DNA of 64,000 nucleotides from Enterobacteriaceae bacterium LSJC7. Its GTDB lineage: Bacteria; Pseudomonadota; Gammaproteobacteria; Enterobacterales; Enterobacteriaceae. Every line of letters begins with the position of its first letter. The first letter of the stretch is position 1. The notes beneath the pieces are model-generated. The model had not been told where the DNA came from, ran no database searches, and worked only from the letters and a program-made list of their open reading frames with translations. The position numbers and the translations under genes are program-made. Location: NCBI GenBank assembly GCA_000302695.1, contig AMFN01000021.1, positions 62,001-126,000 of the forward strand. Reading direction: 5' to 3'. Of this stretch, positions 1 through 10,376 are shown piece after piece.

Positions 1-116
1 TATTCACAACCCTTCCTGCAATACCCTGACCTGCATCGCTGTTTTTGTGACCACAATCACGCTAAGATGGTGAGCATCTCTGACCTCCACTCACTCTCTC
101 AAAGACAGAAAATCCT

Positions 117-929
117 ATGACAATAAAGCTGATAGCACTCGATATGGACGGTACGCTGCTGCTGCCGGATCACACCATTTCGCCGGCGGTAAAAGCCGCG
201 ATTGCCGAAGCCCGCGCCCGCGGCATCAAAGTAGTGCTGACCACTGGTCGCCCTTACGCCGGTGTGCATCGTTATCTTCAGACGCTGGAGATGGACCAGG
301 AGGGTGATTTCTGCATTACCTACAACGGCGCGCTGGTGCAGAAAGCCGGGGATGGCAGCACTGTTGCGCAAACCACCCTGAGCTATGACGATTACCGCTA
401 CCTGGAGCAGATGTCTCGCGAGGTCGGTTCTCATTTTCACGCACTCGACAGGCACACGCTGTACACCGCGAACCGCGACATCAGCTACTACACCGTACAT
501 GAATCCTACGTTGCCACCATTCCACTGGTGTTCTGCGAAGCAGAAAAGATGCCTGAAGACATCGCATTACTAAAAGTAATGTTGATTGATGAGCCTGCGG
601 TGCTGGATGCGGCCATTGCCCGCATTCCGCAGGAGGTCAAAGCGCGTTACACCCTGCTCAAGAGCGCGCCGTACTTCCTTGAGATCCTCGACAAACGCGT
701 GGATAAAGGCACCGGCGTGCGCTCGCTGGCTGAGTCACTTGGTATTCGCCGCGAAGAGGTGATGGCGGTGGGCGACCAGGAAAACGACACGGCGATGATC
801 CAGTACGCAGGCATCGGTGTGGCAATGGGTAACGCCATTGATTCGGTCAAAGAAGTGGCTGATTACATCACTCGCACAAATCTTGAAGATGGCGTTGCGC
901 ACGCCATTGAGCGTTTTGCGCTACAGTAA
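117..929 (+). CDS. yidA: YidA, HAD-family sugar phosphatase
   Basis: The product is a 270-residue HAD-superfamily (Cof/IIB type) phosphatase of the cytoplasm. The catalytic motif DMDGT is at residues 9-13, and a C-terminal GDQEND motif supplies the metal-binding acids. Length and sequence match E. coli YidA, which hydrolyses small sugar phosphates in vitro; its physiological substrate is not settled. The ATG follows an intergenic stretch that begins the window, so any upstream partner is not visible. In E. coli this gene lies close to the gyrB/dgo region, not far from the yidQRS cluster that follows here. Identification is by recognition of the whole protein. Confidence 0.95.
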   Translation: MTIKLIALDMDGTLLLPDHTISPAVKAAIAEARARGIKVVLTTGRPYAGVHRYLQTLEMDQEGDFCITYNGALVQKAGDGSTVAQTTLSYDDYRYLEQMSREVGSHFHALDRHTLYTANRDISYYTVHESYVATIPLVFCEAEKMPEDIALLKVMLIDEPAVLDAAIARIPQEVKARYTLLKSAPYFLEILDKRVDKGTGVRSLAESLGIRREEVMAVGDQENDTAMIQYAGIGVAMGNAIDSVKEVADYITRTNLEDGVAHAIERFALQ

Positions 930-945
930 TATCCGCTAAAAATCC

Positions 946-969
946 CACCGGTCAGGCCCCTGGCCGGTG
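946..969. terminator. Inverted repeat after yidA
   Basis: A GC-rich hairpin (arms of about 10 bases around a CCC loop) lies 17 bases after the yidA stop. It has no clear T-tract on the plus strand, so its terminator role is only probable. Confidence 0.4.
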
Positions 970-1143
970 CGCCTCCTGGCCTCACATCTCGCCTGTGCTT
1001 AATCGAATCGGTCACCAAAAATAAAAGAATTTACTTGCATCCAATGCATAAATCGATTTAATGCGAAATGACCGTAAGACGCGCAAATGCGTGCTGTTAT
1101 TCATGTTAAACCCCGCCATTCACCCTCTGTCAGGGAGACAAAA

Positions 1144-2814
1144 ATGAAAACAGATATTGAGATAGCCAGAGAATGCCAAATGCAACCCATTGCAGAGGTT
1201 GCGCGGGCGCTGGATATCCCGGAGGACGATTTAGAGCTTTACGGCAAATACAAAGCCAAACTGAGCGATGCGCTGTGGGACAAGCTGGAAAACGCGCCGC
1301 TGGGTAAGCTGGTGCTGGTGACGGCCATTAACCCCACGCCCGCGGGAGAAGGCAAAACCACGGTGACGGTGGGCCTGGGCCAGGCACTGAGCCGGCTCGG
1401 CAAAAAAGCCACGGTAGCGCTGCGCGAGCCGTCGCTGGGTCCGTGCTTTGGCATTAAAGGTGGGGCCAGCGGCGGTGGTTATGCGCAGGTGGTGCCGATG
1501 GAAGACCTGAACCTGCACTTTACCGGCGATTTTCACGCCATTACCGCCGCCAACAACCTGTTGGTGGCGCTGCTGGATAACCATCTTCACCAGGGCAATG
1601 CGCTGGGCATCGACAGCAAACAGATTGTTATCAAGCGCTGCATGGACATGAACGACCGGGCGTTGCGCAATATCGTGGTCGGGCTTGGCGGCAAGGCAGA
1701 CGGCGTGGTGCGCGAAGACCACTTCGTTATCTCGGTTGCCTCTGAAATCATGGCGATTCTGTGCCTGGCCGCTGACCTTAGCGACCTCAAGAGGATGCTG
1801 GGCAACATGATAGTCGCCTGGCGCTACGATGGGCGCCCGGTTACCACCGCAGATTTAGGCGCTACCGGCGCGCTGGCGGTGTTGCTTAAAGATGCGATTA
1901 AACCAAACCTGGTACAGACGCTGGAGAACAGTCCGGCCATTGTGCACGGCGGTCCGTTTGCCAACATTGCCCACGGCTGCAACAGCGTGCGCGCAACAAG
2001 GCTGGCGTTAAAGCTTGCCGACATTGTGGTGACCGAAGCTGGCTTTGGTGCGGATCTCGGCGCGGAAAAATTCTTTGATATCAAATGCCGCAAAAGTGGC
2101 CTGAAGCCCGATGCCGTGGTGCTGGTGGCGACCGTGCGCGCCCTGAAATACAACGGCGGCGTGGTAAAAAGCGAGCTGGCGGCAGAAAACCTGGCGGCAC
2201 TTGAGCGCGGCATCGTCAACCTCGGCAAGCATATTGAGAACCTGCAAAAGTTTGGCGTGCCGGTGGTGGTGACGCTGAACGCGTTTATCACCGATACCGC
2301 CGCCGAACACGCCTTTATCGGCGACTACTGCCGTGCCCGTGGTTGCAACTTCGTACTGACCGAAGTGTGGGAAAAAGGCGGTGAAGGCGGTATTGCGCTG
2401 GCGCAAAGCGTGCTGAACACGCTGGAAAGTCGCCCGTCTGACTTTCGCCCGCTGTACCCGGACTCTATGGCGCTTGAAGAGAAAATTGCCACCATTGCGC
2501 GGGAAATTTACGGCGCAGACGGCGTGACGTTTGGTCCGGCGGCACAAAAGGCACTCAAGAAAATCAGCGAGGTTGGCATGTCGTCCTTCCCGGTGTGTAT
2601 GGCTAAAACCCAGTATTCGCTGTCTGATGACCCAACCAGGCTGGGGCGACCGGAAGGTTTTACCATCCACATTCGCGATGCGTACGTTGCAGCGGGTGCG
2701 GGCTTTGTGGTTGCGCTGGCAGGCGACATCATGACCATGCCAGGCTTGCCGAAAACCCCTGCCGCGCTGGGGATTGATATCGACAACAACGGCATTATCA
2801 GCGGGCTGTTTTAA
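1144..2814 (+). CDS. fhs: Formate-tetrahydrofolate ligase
   Basis: The 556-residue product is an ATP-dependent formate-THF ligase, making 10-formyl-THF from formate, ATP and THF in the cytoplasm. The family P-loop TPAGEGKTT is near residues 64-72, followed by the typical [14 protein letters not shown] segment and by [15 protein letters not shown]. Full length is usual for the family. I chose the ATG at 1144 because AGGGAG precedes it at good spacing and family members begin here; an upstream in-frame start at 1087 would add an unlikely 19-residue leader. folD follows after 18 bases, so the two probably form an operon interconverting one-carbon folates. E. coli K-12 lacks fhs. Confidence 0.95.
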   Translation: MKTDIEIARECQMQPIAEVARALDIPEDDLELYGKYKAKLSDALWDKLENAPLGKLVLVTAINPTPAGEGKTTVTVGLGQALSRLGKKATVALREPSLGPCFGIKGGASGGGYAQVVPMEDLNLHFTGDFHAITAANNLLVALLDNHLHQGNALGIDSKQIVIKRCMDMNDRALRNIVVGLGGKADGVVREDHFVISVASEIMAILCLAADLSDLKRMLGNMIVAWRYDGRPVTTADLGATGALAVLLKDAIKPNLVQTLENSPAIVHGGPFANIAHGCNSVRATRLALKLADIVVTEAGFGADLGAEKFFDIKCRKSGLKPDAVVLVATVRALKYNGGVVKSELAAENLAALERGIVNLGKHIENLQKFGVPVVVTLNAFITDTAAEHAFIGDYCRARGCNFVLTEVWEKGGEGGIALAQSVLNTLESRPSDFRPLYPDSMALEEKIATIAREIYGADGVTFGPAAQKALKKISEVGMSSFPVCMAKTQYSLSDDPTRLGRPEGFTIHIRDAYVAAGAGFVVALAGDIMTMPGLPKTPAALGIDIDNNGIISGLF

Positions 2815-2832
2815 TCCACACAGGGACGTGTA

Positions 2833-3669
2833 ATGACAAAAATTATCGACGGTAAAGCACTCAGTGCCAGCATCATGAAGAAGCTGAAAGCCACCGTAGC
2901 GCAGCAAAAGCGGCTAATCACGCTTGCTGTGGTGCAGGTTGGCGACGATCCGGCTTCCACCGTGTATATCCGTAATAAGCACAAAGCCTGCGAAACCGTG
3001 GGCATCCGCTCGCTGCATATCCATCTCGATGGTGAAACCACCGGCGCCAGCCTGCTGGACACCATTCACACGCTCAACAGCCGCAAGGACGTGGACGGCA
3101 TTCTGGTGCAGTTGCCGCTGCCGTATGGCATCGACGAAGGTGAAGTGATTCGTGCTATCTCACCGGCCAAAGACGTGGACGGTTTCCATCCGGTTAACGT
3201 GGGCCGCATGATGCTGGGCGATGACTGTCTGCTGCCCTGCACGCCTGCGGGCATTGTTGAACTGTTGAAAAGTAACGCCATTGAGATCAACGGTAAAGAG
3301 TGTGTGGTGGTAGGGCGCAGCAATATTGTCGGCAAGCCGGTGGCGCAGCTGCTGTTGCAGGAGCACGGCACTGTCACGCAGTGCCACTCCCGCACCCGTA
3401 ACCTGGCTGACGTGTGCCGCCGGGCGGATATTCTGGTGGTGGCCGTGGGGATCCCGCGCCTGATTAACGCCGACTTTGTGAAACCGGGCGCGGTGGTGAT
3501 TGATGTCGGTATTCACCGCACGCCAGACAATAAACTGTGCGGTGATGTCGATTTTGACAGCGTTAAAGACGTGGCGAGCGCGATTACGCCCGTACCGGGC
3601 GGCGTGGGGCCAATGACCATCGCCATGTTGATGCAAAACTGCGTCAAAGCGGGCCATCGCGGTCTTTAG
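2833..3669 (+). CDS. folD: FolD, methylene-THF dehydrogenase / cyclohydrolase
   Basis: The 278-residue product is a bifunctional FolD that links 5,10-methylene-THF and 10-formyl-THF using NADP. It shows the substrate-site segments [14 protein letters not shown] and [10 protein letters not shown], then the Rossmann motif [16 protein letters not shown] and the C-terminal [12 protein letters not shown]. It lies 18 bases after fhs on the same strand, which points to joint expression. Enterobacteria normally carry a housekeeping folD elsewhere, so this is probably a second copy dedicated to the Fhs route; that is inference, as the rest of the genome is not visible. Its end meets the end of the convergent cbrA. 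Confidence 0.93.
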   Translation: MTKIIDGKALSASIMKKLKATVAQQKRLITLAVVQVGDDPASTVYIRNKHKACETVGIRSLHIHLDGETTGASLLDTIHTLNSRKDVDGILVQLPLPYGIDEGEVIRAISPAKDVDGFHPVNVGRMMLGDDCLLPCTPAGIVELLKSNAIEINGKECVVVGRSNIVGKPVAQLLLQEHGTVTQCHSRTRNLADVCRRADILVVAVGIPRLINADFVKPGAVVIDVGIHRTPDNKLCGDVDFDSVKDVASAITPVPGGVGPMTIAMLMQNCVKAGHRGL

Positions 3670-4724
3670 CGTTGCGCAATGTGCGCCATTTTGCTCTTCA
3701 TAATGGCGCTACGCAGCCACGGCGAGGTGAGCAGGCGGGATTTAACGATTTTCCCCATCAGCTTCACGCGCAGCGGCTGCGTTTTTTTATCATAAACGCG
3801 GTTCGGGTTGGCCAGCCCCTGGTTTAGTATCTGGCTCAGTACGTCCGCGCTGTCGAGCGCGTAGCTGATGCCCTCAAGCGAGCTGGCGCTGATAAACCCG
3901 GCGGCTTCGCCAATTAAAAATGCGTTATCCCGGCCGCAGACAAAATCCCGCCATTTCTGCGGAAACAGCACCAGGCACTTCTCGCTTTTCACTGGTTCAC
4001 CAAACACAAACTGATGCGTCGCCATTTTTTCCTTCAGCGCCTGATAGCGCTCGCGCCCGGTTTTCATGGGAAACGCACCGCCAAAAATGAAGTAACCGTC
4101 CTTGCTGATGCTCCATGAGTAGCAGTCCGTTACGTCGTTATCGAACAGGCAGGAGTAAAACGGCACCGGATGCTGCTCGTGAAACCACTGCTGAATCGCC
4201 TGGTAGGTGCGGATTTTATGCCCTGGATACAGCGTGCGCCGCACCAATGAATTAGCGCCTTCGGCGCCGACCAGGTAGCGCGCGCTAATGCTGTGATCCT
4301 CGCCGTTTTCGCTAAAGTGCACGCGCCAGCCGCCGTTGTGCGGCTCCACTTTGCGACACAGCGTGTCGTGGCGCACGTCAACATGGGCGGGAATCAGGGT
4401 TTTCAGCCACAGGTCAAAGGCGTGACGGTTGATGTTGATATAGCTGCGCTGGTAGTTGCGCACGGTGCGAGTAGGCAGGTCGTAGGTCTTAACGCTGAAA
4501 ATCTGTGGATTGGCGATAACGCTGACCGGCAGATTCAGCCCAAAGCGGATGAACGCGCGCTGCGCGTCCGGGGCCAGCAGGCCGCCGCAGGGTTTCTGAA
4601 ACCCGTCACTGCCGCAGGACTGTTTTTTATCCAGCGCAATCACCTTCAGGTGCGGAGCAATCAGGCGTGCCAGCGTAGCTCCGGCCGGGCCAAGCCCGAT
4701 AATGGCAAGATCGTAATGTTGCAT
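3666..4724 (-). CDS. cbrA: CbrA, FAD-dependent oxidoreductase
   Basis: The 352-residue product is an FAD-binding protein of the geranylgeranyl-reductase-like group. It has an N-terminal dinucleotide motif [10 protein letters not shown] (residues 11-20), the motif [18 protein letters not shown], and a second FAD motif around [22 protein letters not shown]. The whole protein matches E. coli CbrA (YidS), named for control by the CreBC system and linked to colicin tolerance; its substrate is unknown. I did not find a clear CreB box in the 240 bases upstream. Its 3' end touches that of the convergent folD. In E. coli the next genes are also yidR and yidQ. Confidence 0.88.
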   Translation of the reverse strand: MQHYDLAIIGLGPAGATLARLIAPHLKVIALDKKQSCGSDGFQKPCGGLLAPDAQRAFIRFGLNLPVSVIANPQIFSVKTYDLPTRTVRNYQRSYININRHAFDLWLKTLIPAHVDVRHDTLCRKVEPHNGGWRVHFSENGEDHSISARYLVGAEGANSLVRRTLYPGHKIRTYQAIQQWFHEQHPVPFYSCLFDNDVTDCYSWSISKDGYFIFGGAFPMKTGRERYQALKEKMATHQFVFGEPVKSEKCLVLFPQKWRDFVCGRDNAFLIGEAAGFISASSLEGISYALDSADVLSQILNQGLANPNRVYDKKTQPLRVKLMGKIVKSRLLTSPWLRSAIMKSKMAHIAQR

Positions 4725-4997
4725 GGGGAATTGTCCTTAATTTACCCGCAGATAGCCTGCTCTTTCAGCGCACGATAGCACGTCTGTTTGAGGAGGTAAT
4801 AGTGCCTCCGGGCTGAATTTTCCTGCTTCGTGGTCTGTAAATTGTGCGGTTTGCGATCCGGGATCAGACGTATTGCAAGCGTCTGCGAGAAATGGCGTGC
4901 GGTGCGATAAGTTGGTTCCAGCACAGAGCAAAGGCACAAGATTTTTTAGCGCCAATCTTTTACTCTGTTGGCACTTATCGCCTCAGGACCGAACCCC

Positions 4998-6260
4998 GTG
5001 AAACAGCTCACTTTTGCGCCGCGCAATCATCAGCTTACCAACATCAATGCCTGGACGCCCGACAGCCGCTGGCTGGCATTTGACGTGCGCCCGTCCGGTG
5101 CGTCGTTTACTGGCGAGACTATCGAGCGCGTCAACGTGGAAACCGGCGAGGTGCAGGTGATTTACCGCGCGCAGCACGGGGCGCACGTGGGGGTGGTGAC
5201 CGTGAATCCAAAGCTTCCCGAACGCTATGTATTTATTCACGGCCCGGAAAACCCGGATGCGGACTGGCAATATGACTTTCATCACCGCCGCGGCGTAGTG
5301 GTTCAGGGCGGACAGGCAAGCAATCTGGATGCAATGGACATTAGCGCGCCGTTCACGCCCGGCGCGCTGCGCGGCGGCAGCCATGTGCACGTCTGGAGTC
5401 AGGACGGCAGTCGCCTGAGCTTTACCTATAACGACAGCGTACTGCATACGCTGTCTGCGGCACTGGATTTGCGCAACGTTGGCGTGGCGCTGCCATATGG
5501 CCCGGTGCACCCACGCGGCAACCATCCGCGTGAATATGCGGGCAGCCACTGGTGCGTGCTGGTGAGCCGTACCACGCCGCAGCCGCAGCCCGGCAGCGAC
5601 GACATTAACCGGGCTTATGAAGAGGGCTGGATTGGCGCTGACGGTTACCTGAAGCCCGACGGCACGCGCCAGCGCTGGGCGCTGGCGTTTATTGGCGACA
5701 CGCTGTCGGCACAGGGCGAGAAAGTGCCGGAGCTGTTTATTGTCGATTTACCGCAAGACGAAGCCGCCTGGAAACAGGCGGGAGAGGCACCGCTTGAAGG
5801 AACGCCAGATACCCTGCCCGCGCCGCCCGCAGGGGTGATGCAGCGCCGTCTGACCTTTACGCACGCGCAGCGCTATCCAGGGGTTGCGACCTCGCCGCGC
5901 CACTGGGTGCGCAGCAGTCCTGACGGGCAACACCTGGCGTTTTTGATGCGTGATGATAACGGTGTGGCGCAGCTGTGGCTGCTCTCTCCCAACGGCGGTA
6001 ATCCGCGCCAGTTAACTTACGGTGCAGGCGTGGATTCGGCGTTTAACTGGCATCCGTCCGGTGGTTTTATTGGCTTTGTGCAGGGCAGGCGTATTGTGAT
6101 GTGCAACGCGCAGACTGGCGACATTGCTGCGCTCACGCCCGAACTGCCGCTTGCGCCTTCGCCGGACGCGGTGCTGTTTTCTCCGGACGGGAAAAAGATA
6201 GCCTGGATGCAGGACGTGGACGGTTTCCGTCAGCTGATGATGACGGAAACCACAAGTTAA
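4998..6260 (+). CDS. yidR: YidR, beta-propeller-like protein (DUF3748)
   Basis: The 420-residue cytoplasmic protein contains WD/TolB-like propeller signatures such as WTPDSRWLAFDVRPSG near the start, HWVRSSPDGQHLAFLMRDD and FNWHPSGGFIGFV near the end. It matches E. coli YidR, a protein of unknown function related to oligogalacturonide-lyase-like propellers. I chose the GTG at 4998, giving the MKQLTFAPRNH start seen in E. coli and preceded by AGGA; a TTG at 4968 is the alternative. It converges with yidQ, whose last base is adjacent. No enzymatic role can be read from the sequence. Confidence 0.85.
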   Translation: MKQLTFAPRNHQLTNINAWTPDSRWLAFDVRPSGASFTGETIERVNVETGEVQVIYRAQHGAHVGVVTVNPKLPERYVFIHGPENPDADWQYDFHHRRGVVVQGGQASNLDAMDISAPFTPGALRGGSHVHVWSQDGSRLSFTYNDSVLHTLSAALDLRNVGVALPYGPVHPRGNHPREYAGSHWCVLVSRTTPQPQPGSDDINRAYEEGWIGADGYLKPDGTRQRWALAFIGDTLSAQGEKVPELFIVDLPQDEAAWKQAGEAPLEGTPDTLPAPPAGVMQRRLTFTHAQRYPGVATSPRHWVRSSPDGQHLAFLMRDDNGVAQLWLLSPNGGNPRQLTYGAGVDSAFNWHPSGGFIGFVQGRRIVMCNAQTGDIAALTPELPLAPSPDAVLFSPDGKKIAWMQDVDGFRQLMMTETTS

Positions 6261-6584
6261 TCAGGGTTCTACCGGGGGAATGACGGCGTTGGTCGCCAGC
6301 GTGGCCTCTTCGCTGTCTTTTACGCGGGATTTGACCGATTTATCGGTGCGAAAAGCGTCCCAGGGCAGCAGAACGGTATCCAGAATGGCAGAGAACGGCA
6401 TGTCCAGCGCCACCAGCGGCTTCATGCCCCAGCTGGTTTTATCGTCTTTGAGCATGGTGTAGCTGGAGCGCGTGCCTGGGTAATAGCCCGGTTCGCCGCC
6501 CGTATGGGTCATGATGCTCGAACAGCCGCACAGGACGGTGACCGTGCTGGCGAGCAAGAGACTACGAAAATAACCTTTCATCAT
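6261..6584 (-). CDS. yidQ: YidQ, small lipoprotein (DUF1375)
   Basis: The 107-residue protein starts with a lipoprotein signal peptide ending in a lipobox, LCGC, with the lipidated Cys near residue 21. The rest (GGEPGYYPGTRSSY, then MPFSAILDTVLLPWDAFR) matches the YceK/YidQ family of envelope lipoproteins. The function is unknown. It is transcribed convergently with yidR and divergently from ibpA. The stop of yidQ abuts the stop of yidR. Confidence 0.88.
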   Translation of the reverse strand: MMKGYFRSLLLASTVTVLCGCSSIMTHTGGEPGYYPGTRSSYTMLKDDKTSWGMKPLVALDMPFSAILDTVLLPWDAFRTDKSVKSRVKDSEEATLATNAVIPPVEP

Positions 6585-6798
6585 CTACTCTCTTCCGTTA
6601 GGTATAGGGCACTGTGCGATGCCTGTTTAAGGGTTATAAACACCCCGGTCCATATTGAATAGCCCAATGAATCCGCTCTGTGGCCGCGGTCGCAGAATCC
6701 TCTGCGGATTTACGCTATCAGAGCCAATCCTTCTGGCTTCTCCCGCTTTGTAGTCTAAGCAAAGAAGACCGCCACCACAAAAAAATATCGAGTCGGGC

Positions 6799-6828
6799 CT
6801 TGAAAATCGGACATCCGGTAGCATTTTA
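6799..6828 (+). promoter_or_regulatory. Candidate sigma-32 promoter of ibpA
   Basis: CTTGAAA at 6799-6805 is a perfect heat-shock -35 element. About 13-15 bases later, GCATTTTA (6821-6828) is only a partial match to the -10 element CCCATTTA. E. coli ibpAB is sigma-32 dependent, which supports the call. Confidence 0.5.
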
Positions 6829-6834
6829 TGATGG

Positions 6835-6930
6835 TGGACATAAAGCGACTTGCCGAATGGGAGCGCAAACCACACAGCCTGTCCGAATGGAGGGCGTTAA
6901 CATTCTCGCTGATTTCAGGAGCTATGACTT
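6835..6930 (+). promoter_or_regulatory. ibpA 5' leader, probable ROSE-type RNA thermometer
   Basis: The roughly 95-base leader ends with GATTTCAGGAGCTATGACTT just before the ibpA start, almost as in E. coli. There this leader folds into a ROSE-type thermometer that hides the ribosome-binding site until heat shock. I infer the same role here; the fold was not computed. Confidence 0.6.
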
Positions 6931-7344
6931 ATGCGTAACTTTGACTTATCCCCGCTATACCGTACCGCTATCGGTTTTGACCGTCTTTTCAACCTGCTTG
7001 AGAGCAACCAGAACCAGGGCAACGGCGGTTATCCTCCGTACAACGTTGAACTGGTCGATGAAAACCACTACCGCATTGCTATTGCCGTCGCCGGTTTTGC
7101 TGAAAGCGACCTCGATATTACCGCCCAGGACAACCTGCTGGTGGTAAAAGGCGCCCGCCCGGCCGAGCAGAAAGAGCGTACTTATCTCTACCAGGGCATT
7201 GCCGAGCGCAATTTTGAGCGCAAATTCCAGCTAGCAGAAAATATCCAGGTACGTGGTGCTAACCTGGTCAATGGCCTGTTGTTCATCGAACTGGAGCGCG
7301 TCATTCCAGAAACGATGAAACCGCGTCGCATCGACATTAACTGA
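6931..7344 (+). CDS. ibpA: IbpA, small heat-shock protein
   Basis: This 137-residue alpha-crystallin-domain chaperone binds aggregating proteins in the cytoplasm and holds them for DnaK/ClpB. The domain runs from about residue 35 ([18 protein letters not shown]) to the C-terminal ERVIPE region, with the family tail motif close to the end. Its first nine residues, MRNFDLSPL, are identical to those of IbpB downstream, a mark of the paralogous pair. Length equals the E. coli protein. It is the first gene of the heat-shock pair; ibpB starts 116 bases later. Confidence 0.97.
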   Translation: MRNFDLSPLYRTAIGFDRLFNLLESNQNQGNGGYPPYNVELVDENHYRIAIAVAGFAESDLDITAQDNLLVVKGARPAEQKERTYLYQGIAERNFERKFQLAENIQVRGANLVNGLLFIELERVIPETMKPRRIDIN

Positions 7345-7459
7345 TTCTTGCGCGTCGCCGCTGTGCGGCGCCGTAACACACGACTGCTTGCCGCTTACGG
7401 GAGCAGACGTCGGCCTGTGTGCTGACGGTATTCACTCGCTTCAAAGAAGGAGTATCACT
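7345..7459 (+). promoter_or_regulatory. ibpA-ibpB intergenic leader
   Basis: This 115-base spacer ends with AAGAAGGAGTATCACT before the ibpB start. In E. coli the ibpB leader also has a thermometer structure; here that is inferred from context only. GGCGCCGTAACACACGAC and nearby GC-rich words could pair. Confidence 0.4.
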
Positions 7460-7888
7460 ATGCGTAACTTTGACTTATCCCCGCTGCTGCGCCAGTGGAT
7501 TGGTTTTGACAAACTGGCCAACGCACTGCAAAGCGCCAATGAAACCCAGGGCTTCCCTCCCTATAACATCGAAAAAAGCGACGATAACCACTACCGCATC
7601 ACCCTTGCGCTGGCCGGTTTCCGTCAGGAAGATCTGGATATTGAGCTTGAAGGCACTCGCCTGAGTGTGAAAGGCAATCCGCCGCAGCCGGAAACGGAAC
7701 CAAAATGGCTGCACCAGGGGCTGGTTATTCAGCCGTTCAGCCTGAGCTTTACGCTGGCTGAAAATATGGAGGTCGCCGGTGCGAGCTTCGCCAACGGTTT
7801 GCTGCACATCGATCTTGTGCGCAACGTCCCGGAAGTGATTGAGCCGCAGCGTATCGCCATCAGCGAGCAGCCCGCGCTCAACAACTAA
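7460..7888 (+). CDS. ibpB: IbpB, small heat-shock protein
   Basis: This 142-residue partner of IbpA also has an alpha-crystallin domain (from about [18 protein letters not shown], residues 35-52). The ATG at 7460 is preceded by AAGAAGGAG and gives the length of the E. coli protein; an in-frame upstream start at 7388 would add an implausible leader. IbpB co-assembles with IbpA and aids handing aggregated clients to the ClpB/DnaK system. The gene is followed by a strong terminator. Confidence 0.97.
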   Translation: MRNFDLSPLLRQWIGFDKLANALQSANETQGFPPYNIEKSDDNHYRITLALAGFRQEDLDIELEGTRLSVKGNPPQPETEPKWLHQGLVIQPFSLSFTLAENMEVAGASFANGLLHIDLVRNVPEVIEPQRIAISEQPALNN

Positions 7889-7906
7889 CTATCGACTTTT
7901 GATGAC

Positions 7907-7930
7907 AAAGGCCCTGCGGGGCCTTTTTTT
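7907..7930 (+). terminator. Terminator of ibpAB
   Basis: AAAGGCCC and GGGGCCTTT form a stem around a short loop and are followed by a run of seven or more T, 18 bases after the ibpB stop: a classical intrinsic terminator. Confidence 0.9.
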
Positions 7931-8005
7931 GTGCGCGAAGGCCCAACTCGCCGCGCCTGGCTCTGGCAAAATCCCTGTAATCATTAAGGATTATGGGGTG
8001 CCGAC

Positions 8006-9667
8006 ATGAGCGAGATTGCGTTAACCATTAGCGTGCTGGCGCTGGTGGCGGTCGTAGGGTTGTGGATAGGGAATCTGCGCGTGCGCGGCATTGGGCTTGG
8101 CATTGGCGGCGTGCTGTTTGGTGGCATTATTGTCGGCCACTTTGTTGAGCAGGCAGGGCTTGAGCTTAACGGTGACATGCTGCACGTGTTGCAGGAGTTT
8201 GGGCTGATTCTGTTTGTCTACACTATCGGCATCCAGGTCGGGCCTGGCTTTTTCTCCTCGCTGCGGGTTTCCGGCCTGCGGCTTAATCTCTTTGCTGTGC
8301 TGATTGTTGTGCTCGGTGCGCTGGTCACCGCCTTGCTGCATAAAATCTTCGCTATCCCGTTGCCGGTGGTGCTCGGCATTTTTTCCGGCGCGGTGACCAA
8401 CACGCCTGCACTTGGGGCAGGCCAGCAAATTCTCACCGATCTCGGCACGCCGCTTGCGCAGGTGGACCAGATGGGCATGAGCTACGCCATGGCGTATCCG
8501 TTTGGTATCTGCGGCATATTGCTCACGATGTGGCTGGTGCGCCTGCTGTTTCGCGTTAACGTGGAGCAAGAGGCGCAGCAGTACGACAGCCACAGCGGGG
8601 GGGACACCGCCCGGCTGCACACCATGAACATCCGCGTGGAAAACCCCAACCTCGACCAGATTGCGCTACAGGAAGTGCCGGTACTCAATGGCGACAGCAT
8701 TGTCTGTTCGCGACTTAAGCGCGATGAGGTGCTGATGGTGCCAGCGCCTGGCACCCAACTGCGTCTTGGCGATTTGCTGCACCTGGTGGGCAAAGAAAGC
8801 GATCTGCACAGCGCGCAATTGGTGATTGGCACCGCGGTGGATACGTCGCTGTCCACCAGCGGCACAGAGCTTAAAGTCGCACGCGTTGTGGTGACGAATG
8901 AGCAGGTATTAGGTAAGAAAATCCGCGAACTGCACCTGAAAAAACGCTTTGATGTGGTTGTCTCACGCCTCAATCGCGCTGGTGTGGAACTGGTGCCAGG
9001 CAGCAGCGCCAGCCTGCAATTTGGCGATATCCTTAACCTGGTCGGGCGCCCGGAGGCGATAGACGCCGTGGCCGCCGAACTGGGCAACGCCCATCAGAAG
9101 TTGCAGCAAGTGCAGATGCTGCCGGTGTTTATTGGCATTGGCCTTGGCGTGCTGCTTGGCTCTATTCCGCTGTTTATTCCGGGCTTTCCGGCGGCGCTGC
9201 GCCTGGGGCTGGCCGGTGGGCCGCTTATTGTCGCCATCGTGCTGGGACGCATTGGCAGCATTGGCAGGCTTTACTGGTTTATGCCGCCGGGCGCAAACCT
9301 TGCGCTACGCGAGCTGGGGATTGTGCTGTTTCTGGCGGTGGTCGGGCTTAAATCCGGCGGCGAGTTCTTTACCACGCTCGTTGAAGGCAGCGGGCTGAGC
9401 TGGATTGGTTACGGCATTCTCATCACCGCAATCCCACTTTTGAGCGCTGCGTTGCTTGCCCGGCTGCTGGTGCGCATGAACTATCTGACTCTGTGCGGCA
9501 TGCTGGCTGGTTCCATGACCGATCCACCCGCGCTTGCTTTTGCAAACGGCTTGCATGCCACCAGCGGCGCGGCGGCGCTGTCTTACGCCACCGTTTATCC
9601 GCTGGTGATGTTTTTGCGCATCATCACCCCGCAGTTGCTGGCCGTGTTGTTCTGGGGCATCGGATGA
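8006..9667 (+). CDS. yidE: YidE, AAE-family transporter with two RCK_C domains
   Basis: The 553-residue inner-membrane protein belongs to the aspartate:alanine exchanger (AAE) group. It has about five hydrophobic helices at the N-terminus, a central cytoplasmic part with two RCK_C/TrkA_C-like domains (about residues 200-375, e.g. [13 protein letters not shown] and [13 protein letters not shown]), and a second set of helices. The membrane halves contain related motifs ([30 protein letters not shown]), as expected of an inverted repeat. Length equals E. coli YidE. The substrate is unknown. In E. coli it also follows ibpB. Confidence 0.93.
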   Translation: MSEIALTISVLALVAVVGLWIGNLRVRGIGLGIGGVLFGGIIVGHFVEQAGLELNGDMLHVLQEFGLILFVYTIGIQVGPGFFSSLRVSGLRLNLFAVLIVVLGALVTALLHKIFAIPLPVVLGIFSGAVTNTPALGAGQQILTDLGTPLAQVDQMGMSYAMAYPFGICGILLTMWLVRLLFRVNVEQEAQQYDSHSGGDTARLHTMNIRVENPNLDQIALQEVPVLNGDSIVCSRLKRDEVLMVPAPGTQLRLGDLLHLVGKESDLHSAQLVIGTAVDTSLSTSGTELKVARVVVTNEQVLGKKIRELHLKKRFDVVVSRLNRAGVELVPGSSASLQFGDILNLVGRPEAIDAVAAELGNAHQKLQQVQMLPVFIGIGLGVLLGSIPLFIPGFPAALRLGLAGGPLIVAIVLGRIGSIGRLYWFMPPGANLALRELGIVLFLAVVGLKSGGEFFTTLVEGSGLSWIGYGILITAIPLLSAALLARLLVRMNYLTLCGMLAGSMTDPPALAFANGLHATSGAAALSYATVYPLVMFLRIITPQLLAVLFWGIG

Positions 9668-9736
9668 TTTTTCTCCATAGTCAAAGACGTGGTTACCCGC
9701 TACAGTGGGTTATTCGTGGCGCGAGAGGAGAGAAGG

Positions 9737-10333
9737 ATGCTTTATATCTTTGATTTGGGGAACGTCATTGTCGATATCGATTTTGGCCGCGTGCTGGGCG
9801 TGTGGAGCGATTACACGCGTGTGCCGTTAGCCAGTTTGCAGCAAAACTTTGTGATGGGAGAGTCCTTTGAACGCCATGAGCGCGGGGAAATCAGTGACGA
9901 AGATTTTGCCGCTGCCATTTGCCATGAACTGGCGTTGCCTCTGAGCTATGAGCAGTTTGCGGCAGGCTGGCAGGCAATATTTGTCGGGCTGCGCCCGGAA
10001 GTGATTGAAATCATGCACAAGCTGCGCGCACAGGGGCACCGCGTGGTGGTGTTGTCTAACACCAACCGTCTGCACACCACGCTCTGGCCGAGCGAATACC
10101 CACAAATCCACGCTGCCGCCGATCGCGTCTGGCTGTCGCAGGAAATGGGGATGCGTAAGCCGGAAGCGCGCATCTATCACAAAGTGCTTGAAGAAGAAGG
10201 GTTCAGCCCGGGTGAGGCACTGTTCTTTGACGATAATGCCGACAACATTCAGGCCGCAGAGGCCTGCGGTATCACCAGCGTGCGGGTGATAGATAAAAAC
10301 ACCATTCCTGAGTATTTCGCCACACGCCCGTAG
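9737..10333 (+). CDS. yihX: YihX, HAD-like glucose-1-phosphatase
   Basis: The 198-residue HAD phosphatase starts MLYIFDLGNVIVDIDF, the family motif I being DLGNV. Motif III residues and FFDDNADNI near residue 165 complete the active site. E. coli YihX hydrolyses alpha-D-glucose-1-phosphate. I chose the ATG at 9737, preceded by AGAGGAGAGAAGG; an earlier in-frame start at 9689 would add 16 residues. In E. coli this gene is followed by yihY, dtd and yiiD; here yihY is absent and the gene sits next to yidE, from another part of the E. coli map. Confidence 0.93.
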   Translation: MLYIFDLGNVIVDIDFGRVLGVWSDYTRVPLASLQQNFVMGESFERHERGEISDEDFAAAICHELALPLSYEQFAAGWQAIFVGLRPEVIEIMHKLRAQGHRVVVLSNTNRLHTTLWPSEYPQIHAAADRVWLSQEMGMRKPEARIYHKVLEEEGFSPGEALFFDDNADNIQAAEACGITSVRVIDKNTIPEYFATRP

Positions 10334-10352
10334 CGTGCAACGCGTCATCTTT

Positions 10353-10376
10353 GAAACCCACTTCGGTGGGTTTTTT
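10353..10376 (+). terminator. Terminator of yihX
   Basis: AAACCCAC and GTGGGTTT form a stem around TTCG and run into six T, 20 bases after the yihX stop. Confidence 0.9.
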
